Below are positions 5,240 through 6,742 of a stretch of 6,742 nt of DNA, piece by piece. Made by a program: the position numbers and the translations under genes. The notes beneath the pieces were generated by a model that had not been told where the DNA came from, ran no database searches, and saw only the letters and a program-made list of their open reading frames with translations. The stretch spans positions 1 to 6,742 of the forward strand of contig JAGCKY010000057.1 of the NCBI GenBank assembly GCA_017647245.1, written 5' to 3'. This DNA is from Elusimicrobiaceae bacterium. Lineage in GTDB: Bacteria > Elusimicrobiota > Elusimicrobia > Elusimicrobiales > Elusimicrobiaceae. Each line of letters begins with the position of its first letter. The first letter of the stretch is position 1.

Positions 5240-6742
5240 ATGAAAAGTACAGAAGTAAGAAACGGCTATTTAAATTTTTTCCATTCCAAAGGACTACCTA
5301 TTATTCCGTCCAGTTCGCTGATTCCGCACAACGACCCGACCTTACTGTTTACGTCGGCCGGAATGGTACAATTTAAGGCCAATTTCATGGGTATTGATAA
5401 GTCGTTAAAAAACGCATGCTCTTGCCAAAAATGCGTACGTACTACCGATATTGACAGCGTAGGTTTTACCGAAAGACACCTAACCTTTTTTGAAATGTTG
5501 GGCAATTTCTCTTTCGGAGATTATTTCAAAAAAGAAGCCATCGCTTGGGCGTGGGAATATCTGACAGAGGTGCTCAAAATTTCGCCGGATAAGCTTTATG
5601 TCAGTATTTACAAAGGCGGCATCGCTCCGCGTGATGAAGAAGCGTATCAAGCGTGGTTGCAATACGTGCCCAAAGAGCGCATTTTTGAATTGGGCGAGGC
5701 AGATAATTTTTGGACCATGGGACCGACGGGGCCTTGCGGTCCGTGCACGGAAATTTATTATGACTTTGGCGATAAAGGTTGTAAAAATCCGCATTGTGAT
5801 ATTACATGTGATTGCGGACGCTTTGTAGAAATTTGGAACGTCGTGTTTGAAAGCTACAACCGTTTGGAAGACGGCTCTTTGCAACCCTTGCCGCACAATA
5901 ACATTGACACGGGTATGGGGTTAGAACGCTTATGCATGGTTATGCAGAAAAAGCAAAACATTTTTGAAACGGATTTGTTTACGCCGCTGACCGATGAAGC
6001 CAAACAGATTTTGAAAATTGAAGGGAAAAATAAAATTGAAATTTCCGCTTTGCGCATTATTGCAGACCATGTGCGCAGTTCATCTTTCTTAATTGCGGAA
6101 GGTATTTTGCCGTCTAACGAAGGGCGCGGTTATATTTTGCGCCGTTTAATCCGCCGTGCGGCCCGCTACGGTAAACTGATGGGTAGCCAACAACCTTTCT
6201 TGTATACGCTGGCCAAAAAAGTCAGCCAAATTTTTGACGGATTATATCCGGAAATTGATAAAAATTTAGCGCACATTGAAGATGTTCTCAAACAAGAAGA
6301 AGAAACTTTTTTGAAAACGTTGCAAACCGGTGAAGAAAAATTAGCACAATTACTGGCAGAAAACAAAAAAGTTCTATCCGGGGAAGATGCCTTCCATTTG
6401 CATGAAACGTTTGGTTTTCCGTTAGAGCTTACGCGTGAAATTGCCGCGGCCAAAGGAGTTAAAGTAGATGAAGAAGGGTACGCAAAAGCCAAAGAAGATG
6501 CTGCCGAAAGAAGCCGCAGTTACGCCGATGAACTTTCCAAAGAAAAAGTCAAACGCTTGCAACAATTAGAGCAAGATTATCCGGCTACGCAGTTTACGGG
6601 GTACGAAAACTTGACGCAAGACGCCGCCGTTTTGACTTTGTTGGATAACGAATTTAATGAAGTGAAAAAATTGGCGGGTGAGGGATATGCCGTTTTTGAT
6701 AAAACTTCTTTTTATGCAGAGTCCGGCGGCCAAGTGGGCGAC
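5240..6742 (+). CDS. alaS: Alanyl-tRNA synthetase, N-terminal 501 residues (cut by window edge)
   Basis: This cytoplasmic class II synthetase attaches alanine to tRNA-Ala using ATP and hydrolyses mischarged Ser- and Gly-tRNA. The frame is open from ATG 5240 to the end, 501 of an expected 850-900 codons. Motif 1 region LLFTSAGMVQFK is at 35-46; motif 2 region FFEMLGNFSFGDYFK at 83-97; GPTGPCGPCTEIYYD at 161-175; motif 3 DTGMGLER at 223-230; and the tRNA-binding stretch from ADHVRSSSF (275) through RRLIRRAARYG (301-311). The final residues AESGGQVGD open the editing domain, whose HxxxH zinc/editing motif lies beyond the edge. Residues 60-74 read CSCQKCVRTTDIDSV instead of the common RAGGKHNDLENV version. 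A loop with C181, C186, C190 and C192 follows the GPCGPC motif and could hold a metal ion; E. coli AlaRS lacks this Cys loop. The gene is divergent from the leftward operon, with its own promoter and ribosome site. Confidence 0.97.
   Translation, partial: MKSTEVRNGYLNFFHSKGLPIIPSSSLIPHNDPTLLFTSAGMVQFKANFMGIDKSLKNACSCQKCVRTTDIDSVGFTERHLTFFEMLGNFSFGDYFKKEAIAWAWEYLTEVLKISPDKLYVSIYKGGIAPRDEEAYQAWLQYVPKERIFELGEADNFWTMGPTGPCGPCTEIYYDFGDKGCKNPHCDITCDCGRFVEIWNVVFESYNRLEDGSLQPLPHNNIDTGMGLERLCMVMQKKQNIFETDLFTPLTDEAKQILKIEGKNKIEISALRIIADHVRSSSFLIAEGILPSNEGRGYILRRLIRRAARYGKLMGSQQPFLYTLAKKVSQIFDGLYPEIDKNLAHIEDVLKQEEETFLKTLQTGEEKLAQLLAENKKVLSGEDAFHLHETFGFPLELTREIAAAKGVKVDEEGYAKAKEDAAERSRSYADELSKEKVKRLQQLEQDYPATQFTGYENLTQDAAVLTLLDNEFNEVKKLAGEGYAVFDKTSFYAESGGQVGD

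Noticed and set aside
5480..5896. Minus-strand frame of 138 codons
   Set aside because: Antisense to conserved alaS motifs; no promoter or ribosome site on that strand.
6166..6492. Minus-strand Ser-rich frame of 108 codons
   Set aside because: Antisense to the helical linker of AlaRS; the Ser richness comes from reversed Glu/Lys-rich codons.
1..6742. Search for CRISPR array, tRNA/rRNA, insertion sequence or attachment site
   Set aside because: No exact spaced direct repeats, cloverleaf, transposase motif or terminal inverted repeats were seen; the only repeats are degenerate protein-level ones and short dyads.

Overview
The window reads as chromosomal DNA from a diderm (Gram-negative-type) bacterium of moderate G+C. 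The strongest evidence is a very large exported protein ending in an autotransporter-type beta-barrel, which requires an outer membrane. The style of that protein (long, Asn/Thr/Ser/Gly-rich, with an autotransporter barrel) and the variant N-terminal signature of the alanyl-tRNA synthetase make me think of host-associated Elusimicrobiota. That lineage call is recognition by eye and is not proven.

Layout, left to right. Positions 1-3290 (minus strand) hold one continuous reading frame of 1096 codons that runs off the left edge. It contains a signal peptide, a long passenger with six degenerate repeats of 36-40 residues, an alpha-helical linker and most of a C-terminal beta-barrel. Its 131-bp upstream gap (3291-3421) has a good Shine-Dalgarno, a perfect TATAAT -10 box, a perfect 8-bp hairpin at the very start of the predicted transcript, and a second imperfect inverted repeat over the -35 region. 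Positions 3422-5152 (minus strand) hold a tight three-gene operon: a small two-helix membrane protein of unknown function, a diacylglycerol-kinase/YegS-type lipid kinase overlapping it by 4 bp, and a membrane-anchored staphylococcal-nuclease-like protein that starts 1 bp after the kinase stop. The 87-bp gap 5153-5239 carries back-to-back divergent promoters. The leftward one is placed so that the operon's first mRNA would be leaderless. Positions 5240-6742 (plus strand) hold the first 501 codons of alaS (alanyl-tRNA synthetase), cut by the right edge just inside the editing domain.

How the parts relate: most products of the leftward block concern the cell envelope or exterior (membrane protein, lipid kinase, exported or anchored nuclease, surface autotransporter). 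The autotransporter appears to have its own promoter, and alaS is an unrelated housekeeping gene in the opposite direction. I see no RNA genes, CRISPR array, insertion sequence or phage module. I found no convincing new multi-gene system. The least explained items are the passenger repeats, the unknown two-helix protein coupled to the lipid kinase, and the structured autotransporter promoter/leader.
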